NCBI GenBank assembly: GCA_018666235.1
Contig: JABJAB010000044.1
Coordinates: forward strand, 124,001-188,000
Reading direction: 5' to 3'
DNA length: 64,000 bases
Source of the DNA: Ilumatobacter sp.
GTDB lineage: Bacteria > Actinomycetota > Acidimicrobiia > Acidimicrobiales > Ilumatobacteraceae
Positions 1 to 7,928 of this stretch are shown in pieces. A program made the translations under genes and the position numbers. The notes beneath the pieces were generated by a model that was not told the origin of the DNA, did no database searches, and saw nothing but the letters and a program-made list of their open reading frames with translations. How positions within the stretch are numbered: the first letter of the stretch is position 1; each line of letters opens with the position of its first letter.

Positions 1-332
1 GCGCCGACCATGTCGGTGCCTTCCTCGGCCAATGGCAAAGGTCGCTCGACCGAGCCGAACGTGACGTCGCCGCCCATCCCCGCCGTGAGGTTGATGACCG
101 GATCAACGTTCGAGGATCGGACCCGGTCAACGACCTCTGCGTAGTACTCGACCTCACGCGACGGCGCACCCGTGATCGGGTCGCGGACGTGAATGTGCAC
201 CACCGCGGCACCTGCCTTTGCCGCAGCAATACAGTCGTTGGCGATGGCTTCGGGTGTGAACGGCACTTTGTCGGACTTTCCGACGGTGTCGCCGCTGCCC
301 GTAACAGCACAGGTGATGAAGGCAGAACTCAT
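1..332 (-). CDS. BKACE family beta-keto acid cleavage enzyme (DUF849), 3' part outside window
   Basis: The first 110 residues of a DUF849/BKACE protein; the rest runs off the left edge. These enzymes condense a beta-keto acid with acetyl-CoA and release acetoacetyl-CoA plus a shortened product. The sequence shows HIHVRDP with His46 and His48, the zinc ligands at the same numbering as in the 3-keto-5-aminohexanoate cleavage enzyme Kce, and NLTAGMGG further on, a substrate-binding loop of the family. The start ATG is at 332 down to 330. Its neighbour on the same strand, 82 bases upstream, is a gamma-butyrobetaine hydroxylase, which suggests dehydrocarnitine as the substrate (glycine betaine plus acetoacetyl-CoA as products). 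Family assignment is solid; substrate is inference. Confidence 0.85.
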   Translation of the reverse strand, partial: MSSAFITCAVTGSGDTVGKSDKVPFTPEAIANDCIAAAKAGAAVVHIHVRDPITGAPSREVEYYAEVVDRVRSSNVDPVINLTAGMGGDVTFGSVERPLPLAEEGTDMVG

Positions 333-414
333 TGGGGTCTCGTTTCGTTGTGTGGAGATAAGGGTGGAGATGAGGGTGGAGATGGGAGAGCAGCTGAAAG
401 AGCCGATGGATGCG

Positions 415-1578
415 TCACTCGGCCGTTGCACCGTTGCGTCGCAGGACGCGTAAGCGCGACAGCACGTCGTCGCGGTCGATGTAACAGCCGCGCAGGACTC
501 GGCGTCCGACGCCGGGATCGTACGCGTCGCGGCCGTGCAGAATGCGCCGGTTGTCGAAGCCGACAAGGTCGCCCGGTTCGAATCGGTTCGACAACATCAG
601 TTCCGGATCGTGAGCGACCGCCGAAAACACGCGCATCGCGGCGTACGCCCGAGGGACGTCAACTGGCGCCATGTGCGGCGCAAGGCGAACGGGATAGAAC
701 GCGCGCATCGTGAGCGGACTGTGGGTCGTGCCGTGGTCAATCATCGGTCCGATCCACCGGTGGTCACCGTCTTTCGCTCGGTTTGCAAAGACCCACTCGA
801 GGGTGGTGAGCGCCTCGTAGTGGTCGCGATGTTCGGCACGCAACCGCTCGACGACGGCGAGCCCGTCGGTCATTCGCGACGCACCACCCGCCACCGTGTT
901 CTCGACGCAGTGAAGAAACTGAAAGCCTGGCGGCGTCTCTCGGGTCGGGAGATCCGCATGTTGTCCGAGGTTGGCGCCGGTGTTGGCGAGCGAGTCGGCC
1001 CGGTCGAAGATTGCCTCGACGGTAAACACGTCGCCAAAGTTGGAGCCTCGGATCGGTCCAATCCGCCGCCCAATCATCTCCATCGCTTCGCTGTTGGCCG
1101 ACGTATTGCGCAGCCGAGCCAGTCCGTGTGTGACGAGTGCGGTCAGCCACGCCTCAAGTACCGAGTCATCGTCGAGGACCGCTGAGCCATCGAACGTCGG
1201 TGGCTCCTCCATCGTTGCGGTCCACACCGTCGGAGCGCCCGAAACGGCATCAGGCAGATGCTTGGTGTCGGCAATCGATCGCAGCCATCCGGGGTGGACG
1301 TGTGACTCGGTCCCGTCGATCCAGGCGACCACGAGTGCACCATCGGACCCGATGTGTGCCCCGGCGAGCACTTCTGGACCGGGCAGGTCGAACGGGTCAA
1401 CCGTGGACTCACGGGTGATTGGGTCGATGGCGACCGTGTTCTCATAGAGCCACAGCGAAAAACAATCGAGCCGCACCCCGTCGGCCCAGTGGACCCGCAC
1501 CATCGGCAACTCACGCGTGACGCGTGCAATCGATGCCCACCGATACGTGTCGAAGTCCGGCGTCACCACCACGGTCAC
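415..1578 (-). CDS. gamma-butyrobetaine hydroxylase-like Fe(II)/2-oxoglutarate dioxygenase
   Basis: About 387 residues with the two-domain layout of gamma-butyrobetaine dioxygenase: an N-terminal GBBH-like domain (VRVHWADG, then LWLYEN) and a C-terminal TauD-type domain. Iron ligands are visible as HADL (His-x-Asp) and the distal His in RRILHGRD, with a following Arg likely binding 2-oxoglutarate; GFQFLHC matches the family. The zinc-binding cysteines of the animal N-terminal domain are not evident. It would convert gamma-butyrobetaine to L-carnitine in the cytoplasm. I chose GTG at 1578 because a TAGTGT box lies 8 bases upstream; GTG 1590 and an internal ATG (MVRVHW) are alternatives. A related TauD-family substrate cannot be excluded. 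Confidence 0.83.
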   Translation of the reverse strand: MTVVVTPDFDTYRWASIARVTRELPMVRVHWADGVRLDCFSLWLYENTVAIDPITRESTVDPFDLPGPEVLAGAHIGSDGALVVAWIDGTESHVHPGWLRSIADTKHLPDAVSGAPTVWTATMEEPPTFDGSAVLDDDSVLEAWLTALVTHGLARLRNTSANSEAMEMIGRRIGPIRGSNFGDVFTVEAIFDRADSLANTGANLGQHADLPTRETPPGFQFLHCVENTVAGGASRMTDGLAVVERLRAEHRDHYEALTTLEWVFANRAKDGDHRWIGPMIDHGTTHSPLTMRAFYPVRLAPHMAPVDVPRAYAAMRVFSAVAHDPELMLSNRFEPGDLVGFDNRRILHGRDAYDPGVGRRVLRGCYIDRDDVLSRLRVLRRNGATAE

Positions 1579-1618
1579 GGTTCCAAACACTACTCACCGC
1601 GGACCCGGCGACGGTTCG

Positions 1619-2311
1619 TCAGAACGCGTCAGAGGCGGCGGCAAGCGGAGCGCGCACGGTGTCGCTCATCGGAACCGCATCACGATCGACCGGCAACGTT
1701 CGCGCCAGCCGGTCGCCAACATCGACGGTGACACCGAGCCAGTATCGCTCGTTGCGGAAGTGGTGCAACCGATGATTCCGATCGAGATGGGCGTAGTACC
1801 GCGAGGTCGGCCGGTACTTGGAGTGCACGAGCAAGTGGACCCACTCATAGTGGGCCAAAGCCAGCAGGCCAGCAACCATCGTCGACGCCGCTGTTGCTCG
1901 AGCAACCTCGGGCGAGACAAGCTGAAGCGAACCGAGCACCAGGGCAGCCGCTCCGAGCGGTAGGACAATTGCCAGACACGAGCCGATCGCATTCGGGCGT
2001 CGCAGCAACAGCCAGTCGAGGTCGTCTGGAACGCGGTGGTGACGTTCGTGCGAGTCACGGGTGCCGAGCAACTCGGCAAGGCGGTTGGTCGGCTGGGCAT
2101 GCAAGAGCATTCGATGGATCATCCACTCGACCGGACCGAGCAACACGATGACCACAGCAACTGCGGCCAGGTCGCCCCAGGTCAGGCCACCCATCGCTGC
2201 GCGGAGTACCACTGCCAGCATCAGGAACGCCGCAATCACCCGCGCCGACGACGAGTCCACGAAGGCGCGTGCAACCTCTCGTCGAGTGGCAAGGTCACGC
2301 GCCGACGTCAT
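1619..2311 (-). CDS. Fatty acid hydroxylase / sterol desaturase superfamily membrane protein
   Basis: A 230-residue integral membrane protein with the histidine clusters of the di-iron fatty-acid hydroxylase superfamily: EWMIHRMLLH near residue 65, HERHH near 90, HYEWVHLLVH near 153 and HRLHHFRNERYW near 180. Hydrophobic stretches lie at about 25-60, 110-130 and 140-160. It probably hydroxylates a lipid or carotenoid chain with oxygen and an electron donor. It is divergent from the F420-dehydrogenase-like gene at 2416 and 28 bases upstream of the butyrobetaine hydroxylase on the same strand, so it may lead that operon. The substrate cannot be read from sequence. Confidence 0.8.
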   Translation of the reverse strand: MTSARDLATRREVARAFVDSSSARVIAAFLMLAVVLRAAMGGLTWGDLAAVAVVIVLLGPVEWMIHRMLLHAQPTNRLAELLGTRDSHERHHRVPDDLDWLLLRRPNAIGSCLAIVLPLGAAALVLGSLQLVSPEVARATAASTMVAGLLALAHYEWVHLLVHSKYRPTSRYYAHLDRNHRLHHFRNERYWLGVTVDVGDRLARTLPVDRDAVPMSDTVRAPLAAASDAF

Positions 2312-2377
2312 CCCGATGACCGTATCGCACCGCCCCCGAGCACCGCCCTCGGCACATCGATCGGGTGTCTCGTGCAG

Positions 2378-2408
2378 TTGAGTGGCAGGAGCATTGCTGA
2401 CGTACAGT
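2378..2408 (+). promoter_or_regulatory. Putative promoter with leaderless start, overlapped by inverted repeat
   Basis: TTGAGT (2378-2383) and TACAGT (2403-2408) are separated by 19 bases, and the ATG at 2416 follows the -10 box after 7 bases, as in leaderless actinobacterial transcripts. GCTGAC-N5-GTCAGC (2396-2412) straddles the -10 box and could be an operator. Confidence 0.35.
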
Positions 2409-2415
2409 CAGCGGC

Positions 2416-3645
2416 ATGACGACCATCGAATCGGACCCGCCTGCCGCTGACGCGCCGGTCAAGAAAGAACGCTGGACGGCGCAGTGGAAAGAGCTGTACC
2501 ACGAGGTCATCACCAACAACCTGTGCACCGGTTGTGCCGGCTGCGTCGTCACCTGCCCGCATGACGTGATCGGGTACGAACACGAAGAGGGCAAGTACAT
2601 CCCCTTCCATCTGGAAGAAGAACTCGGGCTCGACGACTGTGTCCACGGTTTCGGCTCCGGCGGCGGTTGCACCACGTGCACCCGTGCCTGCCCGCGCTTT
2701 CGTGCTTGGGAGCCAGCAGCCGACATGCACCTGTTCGGTCGTGTGCGTGAGCCCGACGAGATGGCGGGCATCTGGCGCCAGCTCTACCTCACGCGGGCCA
2801 GTGACGAGATGGTGCACAAGATGGGCCAGGACGGCGGCCTCGTCTCGGCGATGCTGATCTGGCTGCGCGAGCACGACTACATCGACGCGGCGCTCGTCTC
2901 CGGCGTCGAAGAAGACGACGCGTGGAAGGCCAAGCCGGTCGTCGTGTCGACTCGCGAAGAGATTCTCGCCACCGCCGGTTCGCGCTACACATACTGCGCC
3001 AACCCGCTTGCGCTGCGCGAAGCCAAAGAGCAGGGCCACGAACGCCTCGCACTGGTCGGCATGGGTTGCCAGACCTCCTCGCCGCCAGTCATGTGGGACC
3101 GCAAGGCCGGCAAGGTGTCCAAGCCCTTCCTGTTCAACATCGGTTTGCTCTGCTCGAAGACTTTTGATGACGCCATTTTCGAAGAGCTCTTCGAGGCCAA
3201 GTACGGCTTGAAGAAGCAGGACATGGTCAAGATGAACATCAAGGGCGCCTTCCAGATCTGGATGAAGGATGGCTCGTATCACGAGATCAATCTGAAGGAA
3301 TGTCACGCCTGGACTCGCGAGGGCTGCAAGAGCTGCCCCGACTTCGCGGCTGAGCACTCCGACGTCGCAACGGGCGGCATCGGTGAAGACAACGACTGGA
3401 CGCTGACCATTGTCCGCACAGAGTTGGGCGAAGAGGTCATCGAGCGGATGATCGCCGACGGCTCATTGATTGCCCGCCCGGCTCAGACCGACGAGACGGC
3501 GATGCGCCTGCTTCGTCTGCTCTCGATCGTCAGCCGTCGCCGCTGGCCCAAGGAAGCCGATGCTGCACCGGCCATCGGTGTCCCGCCACCCAAGAAAAAG
3601 AAGGTTGTCGCGGTCAAAACCGACGAGGTCAAGCCAAAGGAGTAG
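2416..3645 (+). CDS. Coenzyme F420 hydrogenase/dehydrogenase beta-subunit family iron-sulfur flavoprotein
   Basis: 409 residues of the FrhB/FpoF family. A ferredoxin-like N-terminus carries Cys37, Cys40, Cys43 and Cys47 (CTGCAGC then CP), a complete 4Fe-4S ligand set; a second group, Cys75, Cys85, Cys88 and Cys92, suggests another cluster. The FrhB N- and C-terminal domains follow (GQDGG near 135; GMGCQTSSP near 215; REGCKSCPD with ATGGIG near 310). Such proteins bind FAD and move electrons between F420H2 and iron-sulfur partners. No hydrogenase or other F420 gene is next to it, so it stands alone. The tail is Lys/Pro rich. The partner (ferredoxin, quinone or other) is unknown. Confidence 0.85.
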   Translation: MTTIESDPPAADAPVKKERWTAQWKELYHEVITNNLCTGCAGCVVTCPHDVIGYEHEEGKYIPFHLEEELGLDDCVHGFGSGGGCTTCTRACPRFRAWEPAADMHLFGRVREPDEMAGIWRQLYLTRASDEMVHKMGQDGGLVSAMLIWLREHDYIDAALVSGVEEDDAWKAKPVVVSTREEILATAGSRYTYCANPLALREAKEQGHERLALVGMGCQTSSPPVMWDRKAGKVSKPFLFNIGLLCSKTFDDAIFEELFEAKYGLKKQDMVKMNIKGAFQIWMKDGSYHEINLKECHAWTREGCKSCPDFAAEHSDVATGGIGEDNDWTLTIVRTELGEEVIERMIADGSLIARPAQTDETAMRLLRLLSIVSRRRWPKEADAAPAIGVPPPKKKKVVAVKTDEVKPKE

Positions 3646-3647
3646 CC

Positions 3648-3676
3648 GACGACTTGGTGCCTGGCACCAAGTCGTC
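3648..3676. terminator. Bidirectional hairpin between convergent genes
   Basis: GACGACTTGGTGCC (3648-3661) pairs perfectly over 14 bp with GGCACCAAGTCGTC (3663-3676), with a single T between the arms. It sits 2 bases after the stop of the iron-sulfur flavoprotein and touches the stop of the convergent lipoprotein gene. There is no long U tract. The core GTGCCTGGCAC recurs in the hairpin at 28435. Confidence 0.6.
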
Positions 3677-4000
3677 TTACTTGCAGGCGGCGAGGTCGGC
3701 TTCGAAGAGTTCGATCGCGGTGCCGGGGCCGGCGTCGCCAGCGGACTCGGTGATGGCGTCGAGCTCGTCTTGGCTGTACTGCTCGACTTGATCGAGCATG
3801 CAGTCGCCCTGCGCTTCGGTGAGATCACCTTGGGTGACCGCGGTCTTGATGATGTCCTCGGCCACTCGCTTAGAGCCGGGGTCCGAGTTACATGCACTCA
3901 GGCCGAGCACGGCGACGGCAAGCACCGCGAGGGTGCGGCCCAGCGGGCGCTTCGGTGTCGCGCTGGTGCTGATCTCGATGGTGGCGAGCTCTGAGTTCAC
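3677..4000 (-). CDS. Small putative lipoprotein
   Basis: 107 residues: a short polar N-terminus with basic residues (KRPLGR), a hydrophobic segment and a lipobox VLGLSAC ending at about Cys37, so it should be exported and lipid-modified. The mature part of about 70 residues is acidic and predicted helical, with two further Cys (CMLDQ and the penultimate residue) that could form a disulfide. No family was recognised. It is convergent with the F420-dehydrogenase-like gene and divergent from the hydrolase at 4032. A downstream Met could shorten the N-terminus. Confidence 0.6.
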   Translation of the reverse strand: MNSELATIEISTSATPKRPLGRTLAVLAVAVLGLSACNSDPGSKRVAEDIIKTAVTQGDLTEAQGDCMLDQVEQYSQDELDAITESAGDAGPGTAIELFEADLAACK

Positions 4001-4031
4001 AGTGAACGGAGGCTACTGGCACGATGTCGGG

Positions 4032-4991
4032 ATGCCGCTCAGCCAACCTCTGAACCAGTCACAGCATCGATCGCTCAACTGGGAGGCGCAGACGCTGCTT
4101 GAGCTGATGGAGCGAATCGGTGCGCCCGCGCTCGACTCCCAAGAACCGGCCATGGCTCGCGCAACGCGAGCCGAACTCGCTCCCGAGCCGACCGAAGATT
4201 GCCACGAGATTCGGTTTGTTGACGCAGGCGGCGTGCCGGCCCGTCTGTACCTGCCCACGCCGACTGACACCCTGCCTGGTCTGCTCGTCTTCTTCCACGG
4301 CGGCGGCTGGGTCATCGGTGACCTCGACAGCCACGACAACATCTGCCGGTCGCTCACGAACCGCAGCGGTCAGGCGGTGTTGAGCATCGACTACCGATTG
4401 GCGCCTGAGGACCCGTTCCCAGCTGGCCTCGGCGATTGCATCCAGGCAACGCGCTGGGCCCATGCCAACGCTGCCGAACTCGGCGTCGACCCTGATCGCC
4501 TCGCGGTCGGCGGCGATTCTGCCGGCGCGAACTTCGCGGCGGTCGTCGCGCACGTCGCTCCCGCTCCGATCATGTTCCAGCTGCTCGTCTACCCGGTGAC
4601 CGACTGCAGGATGAATACCGAGTCGTATGAGCAGAACGCCGAGGGCTACTTCTTGACGAAGTCGTCGATGCAGTGGTTCATCGACCACTACCTGGCCGGC
4701 GAACGAGGAAGCGCCGAAGATCCGCGGGTCTCGCCCCTGCTCGTCGGCGACGACGTCCTCGCGCAAAGCCCACCGGCGCTCGTTATCACCGCCGGTTTCG
4801 ATCCGCTCCGCGACGAAGGCGTTGCCTACGCCAATCGCATGGCGGCGCTCGGCGTCAAGGTCAGCCATGTCGAGTTCACCGGACAGTTCCACGGCTTCTT
4901 CTCGCTCCCACACATGCTCGGCGACGCCAGGGCCGCTCACGCGCTCGCTGCAGAATCCCTCCGTCTCGCCCTCGCCTCAGGCCGTCCCTGA
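4032..4991 (+). CDS. Alpha/beta hydrolase, hormone-sensitive lipase (HSL) family esterase
   Basis: 319 residues with the HSL-family signature: oxyanion motif HGGGW near residue 88, nucleophile elbow GDSAG with the catalytic Ser near 160, Asp in FDPLRDEG near 260 and His in QFHGF near 290. YRLAPE is also typical. There is no signal peptide, so it should be a cytoplasmic esterase or lipase acting on short- to medium-chain acyl esters. The ATG at 4032 is preferred because upstream in-frame codons overlap the divergent lipoprotein gene. Function class is certain, physiological substrate unknown. Confidence 0.82.
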   Translation: MPLSQPLNQSQHRSLNWEAQTLLELMERIGAPALDSQEPAMARATRAELAPEPTEDCHEIRFVDAGGVPARLYLPTPTDTLPGLLVFFHGGGWVIGDLDSHDNICRSLTNRSGQAVLSIDYRLAPEDPFPAGLGDCIQATRWAHANAAELGVDPDRLAVGGDSAGANFAAVVAHVAPAPIMFQLLVYPVTDCRMNTESYEQNAEGYFLTKSSMQWFIDHYLAGERGSAEDPRVSPLLVGDDVLAQSPPALVITAGFDPLRDEGVAYANRMAALGVKVSHVEFTGQFHGFFSLPHMLGDARAAHALAAESLRLALASGRP

Positions 4992-5005
4992 GCCGTCACT
5001 GGCCA

Positions 5006-5770
5006 TCACTGGCCATCACTGGTCCGGTATTGGTCAGCGAGTTGGACCGCACGGCTGAACACGGCGTCGAGCATCGGCTCCGTGAGGCGCTTGGTGAACG
5101 TGTTCTGCTGACTGACGTGGTAGCTGCAGACAATGGTGAGTGACCGTCCATCGAGTGAGGTGACGGGCACTTCAAGTCCGTGACCAAACTTGGGGCGAGG
5201 TCGGACGCCGAAGAAGTGGCACGCGGCGTTGTAGCCGAACGTCCCGAGGCAGATCACGACGGCCGCCTCTGAAAGCGCCTCGAGCTCACGTTCGAGGAAG
5301 GGGCGACACGCGTCGCGTTCATCGGTGGTCGGCTTGTTCAGCGGCGGGGCGCACTTCACGGCTGACGTCACCCAGGCATTGGCCAACTCCAGGCCATCGT
5401 CGGCACTGACCGACTCGGCCTGATTTGCGAGTCCGGCTCGATGCATTGCCCGAAACAACCAGTCGCCGCTGCGATCGCCCGTGAACATGCGTCCGGTCCT
5501 GTTGGCCCCGTGGGCAGCCGGTGCAAGGCCCAGAATGACGATGCGGGCCGACGGATCACCGAAGCCCGAGATCGCCTTGCCCCAATAGTCCTCGTCGCGA
5601 AACGAGGCGCGCTTCTCCACAGCCACTTGTTCGCGCCACTCAACCAACCGCGGACACTCACGACATTCATGAATCTCGTGGGTCAGATCGCGCAGCGCCA
5701 ACAGCGACTGCTTCTTGGAGGGCTTGTTGGAGGGCTTCTTTGGGGGCACGGAAGGATTCGCCACAGACAT
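5006..5770 (-). CDS. udgB: Type 5 uracil-DNA glycosylase (UdgB)
   Basis: 254 residues of the UDG superfamily, family 5 (UDGb). Motif GLAPAAHGANRTGRMFTGD is nearly diagnostic of UdgB, which uses Ala rather than Asp/Asn in the first catalytic motif; the C-terminal CSYHVSQQNTFT matches the second. Cys in ECRECP and later Cys in KCAPP and CLGTFGY are the expected 4Fe-4S ligands. It removes uracil, hypoxanthine and related deaminated bases from DNA, which matters in a high-GC genome. A Lys-rich stretch (KKPSNKPSKKQ) precedes the domain. ATG 5770 leaves 38 bases to the divergent gene at 5809; an ATG at 5806 would almost touch it. Confidence 0.87.
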   Translation of the reverse strand: MSVANPSVPPKKPSNKPSKKQSLLALRDLTHEIHECRECPRLVEWREQVAVEKRASFRDEDYWGKAISGFGDPSARIVILGLAPAAHGANRTGRMFTGDRSGDWLFRAMHRAGLANQAESVSADDGLELANAWVTSAVKCAPPLNKPTTDERDACRPFLERELEALSEAAVVICLGTFGYNAACHFFGVRPRPKFGHGLEVPVTSLDGRSLTIVCSYHVSQQNTFTKRLTEPMLDAVFSRAVQLADQYRTSDGQ

Positions 5771-5808
5771 CGACAGTAGGTTGGCCCTCGGTAGCGTGAA
5801 AGGCAATC

Positions 5809-6543
5809 ATGGCAACAACGACACGCAAGAAATCAGCATCCTCAGCAGCCACGAAGCCTGCGCAGAAGGCTGCTGCGCGAACCACCACTGCTTCGAAGAA
5901 GCGGGCTGCCAAGCAGGGTCCGAAGCCGACCACGATCCTCATGGTCCGCCACGGCCAGACGCCCACCACCGGCAAGGTGTTGCCCGGCCGGGCCAAGGGG
6001 CTGCATCTCGCCGACCTGGGCCACGAACAGGCCAAGATCGCCGCGCTCCGCATTGCAGAGTTGAACATCGATGCCGTCTACAGCTCGCCGCTGGAACGAG
6101 CCAAGGAGACCGCCGCTCCGATCTCTGCGGCATGCGGCCTCAAAACACAGATCGAGCGAGGGCTCTTCGAGTGCGATTTCGGTGACTGGACCGGCAAGCA
6201 GCTGAAAGACCTGATGAAGCTGCCGGAGTGGCAAACGGTGCAACGCGCTCCGTCGACGTTCCGTTTCCCCAACGGCGAGAGCTTCACCGAGATGCAGACG
6301 CGCATGGTCAACGCACTCGACAAGCTTCGCAAGCTCCACCCTGGCGGCACCATCGTGTGCGTTTCGCATGCCGACACGATCAAGGCAGCGGTCGCTCACG
6401 CGATGGGCACACATATCGATTTGTTCCAGCGCATCGTTATCAGCCCAGCCTCGATCAGCGCCGTGACATGGCATGCGGGTGGCCCCATCGTGCTCGCCGT
6501 CAACTCCACCGGCCGACCTCTGACCGAGCTCAAGCCGGCCTGA
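5809..6543 (+). CDS. Histidine phosphatase, MSMEG_4193-type putative phosphomutase, with Lys/Ala-rich tail
   Basis: 244 residues. The phosphoglycerate-mutase-like fold begins near residue 43 with MVRHGQT (phospho-accepting His) and includes SSPLERAKET, ECDFGDWTG and the second His in VSHADT. It matches the actinobacterial family TIGR03848. The first 40 residues are a Lys/Ala/Thr-rich extension resembling histone-H1-like or nucleic-acid-binding tails, which ordinary family members lack as far as I recall. AAAGG at 5799-5803 is a plausible ribosome binding site. The stop overlaps the ATG of the DUF3090 gene by one base. The substrate is unknown. Confidence 0.85.
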   Translation: MATTTRKKSASSAATKPAQKAAARTTTASKKRAAKQGPKPTTILMVRHGQTPTTGKVLPGRAKGLHLADLGHEQAKIAALRIAELNIDAVYSSPLERAKETAAPISAACGLKTQIERGLFECDFGDWTGKQLKDLMKLPEWQTVQRAPSTFRFPNGESFTEMQTRMVNALDKLRKLHPGGTIVCVSHADTIKAAVAHAMGTHIDLFQRIVISPASISAVTWHAGGPIVLAVNSTGRPLTELKPA

Positions 6544-7046
6544 TGGGCGTCTTCTACGAGTTCGACGACGTCGACGCGTTCACGACGGGCACCGTTGGCG
6601 AGCCGGGCAACAGGACGTTCTACATGCAGGTCCGAGCCGACGGTCAACGGGTCAGCGTGAAGTGCGAGAAGCAGCAGACGGCGGCCATCGTCGATTACCT
6701 CCGCAAGGTGCTGAGCGACCTCCCACCGCCAGAAGACCGACCGATGCCAGGGGCGCTGGAACTCGCGCCGCCACTTGACGCGTCATTCGTGCTCGGCCCG
6801 ATCGGGCTTGGCTACGACCGTTCCAATGACAAAGTGCTCATCCAGCTCGAAGAAGTCGGCGAGGTGGACGAAGATGGCGAATTCCTTGATGACGACCGCG
6901 GTCACGTCCGCCTGTACGTCAGCCGTGGTCAGGCTGCAGCATTTTGCGACCACGCCGACCGAGTGGTCGAATCCGGGCGGCCCGACTGTCAATGGTGCAA
7001 CCACCCGATCGACCCCGATGGGCACGCCTGCCCACGCATGAACTGA
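6543..7046 (+). CDS. DUF3090 family protein
   Basis: 167 residues matching the actinobacterial DUF3090 family (TIGR03847): an N-terminal MGVFYEFDDVDAF-type start, a hydrophilic middle and a C-terminal CQWCNHPIDPDGHACPR segment with CxxC plus His and Cys, which looks like a zinc-ribbon site. No enzymatic role is known to me. It sits in the middle of the conserved triad phosphomutase - DUF3090 - SCO1664 and starts inside the stop of the phosphomutase (TGATG), so translation is probably coupled. Confidence 0.86.
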   Translation: MGVFYEFDDVDAFTTGTVGEPGNRTFYMQVRADGQRVSVKCEKQQTAAIVDYLRKVLSDLPPPEDRPMPGALELAPPLDASFVLGPIGLGYDRSNDKVLIQLEEVGEVDEDGEFLDDDRGHVRLYVSRGQAAAFCDHADRVVESGRPDCQWCNHPIDPDGHACPRMN

Positions 7047-7051
7047 CCGAC

Positions 7052-7873
7052 GTGGCGGACGACGATCTGGACGACGACATCGTCGACAACGACGAAGCGA
7101 GCGACGAGGCAAGCGATCAACAGGGCGTCGAGTTGCGCATCGACGATGTCGAGGACCCGATGACGCACCTGCTCCTCGGCGAGATTGAGGTCGAGGGGCG
7201 AATGCCGTACAGCAGCAATGCCACGTTTCTCGTCCACGTCACCCATGAGGGCAAGTCGCACCCGGCTATCTACAAGCCAATGCGGGGCGAGCGACCACTC
7301 TGGGATTTCGAGCCCGGATTGCACCGTCGTGAGGTGGCGACCTATCGAATGAGCGAGGCCCTCGGCCTACACGTCGTGCCGCCGACGGTGCTGCGCGACG
7401 GTCCCGTCGGAGAAGGTTCCGTGCAGTGGTTCGTCGCTGGCGACTTCGCCGAGCACTACTTCACGATGATGGAGTCTCGTGTCGACCTGCATGATCGTTT
7501 TCGTGCCTTGGCGCTCCTCGACATCATCTGTAACAACACCGACCGCAAGAGTGGGCACTGCATTCTTGTCCCCGAGCGCAACGCTGACGACGGAACTTTG
7601 CTGCCAGCCGAGGTATGGGGTATCGACCACGGCCTGTGTTTCGCGGCCGAGTACAAACTCCGCACCGTCATCTGGGAGTTCGCCGACGAGGAGATTTCCG
7701 AGCCTCTGCTCGATCGAGTGAACCGCCTCGTCGATCGTGTCCCGCTCGACATCGCCACCCTGCTGAGTGACGACGAGGTCGAAGCAATCCAGGGTCGTGC
7801 CGCCTGGTGCGTCAAGCACCGTCGCTTCCCGACCGACCCGACCGGCCGCCGCTATCCCTGGCCACTGGTCTGA
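7052..7873 (+). CDS. SCO1664 family protein, PI3/4-kinase-like fold
   Basis: 273 residues of the SCO1664 family (TIGR03843), third gene of the triad. After an acidic N-terminus (DDDLDDDIVDNDEASDE) come IYKPMRGERPLWDF (Lys that could hold phosphate), NTDRKSGHC and WGIDHGLCF, which resemble the catalytic and metal-binding loops of HipA/PI-kinase-like enzymes. A kinase activity is therefore plausible but unproven. GTG 7052 was chosen because it follows the DUF3090 stop by 5 bases; longer in-frame starts would overlap that gene. In other actinobacteria mycothiol ligase mshC lies nearby; it is not here. Confidence 0.82.
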   Translation: MADDDLDDDIVDNDEASDEASDQQGVELRIDDVEDPMTHLLLGEIEVEGRMPYSSNATFLVHVTHEGKSHPAIYKPMRGERPLWDFEPGLHRREVATYRMSEALGLHVVPPTVLRDGPVGEGSVQWFVAGDFAEHYFTMMESRVDLHDRFRALALLDIICNNTDRKSGHCILVPERNADDGTLLPAEVWGIDHGLCFAAEYKLRTVIWEFADEEISEPLLDRVNRLVDRVPLDIATLLSDDEVEAIQGRAAWCVKHRRFPTDPTGRRYPWPLV

Positions 7874-7928
7874 CCTGTCCGTCTGAACTCGGGTGTCACC
7901 CGGACTTGTTCCGTGCGAGGATGCTCAT

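Noticed and set aside
580..600. TTCGAATC as a tRNA T-loop
   Set aside because: Inside the dioxygenase gene and no cloverleaf can be drawn. No tRNA was found anywhere in the window.
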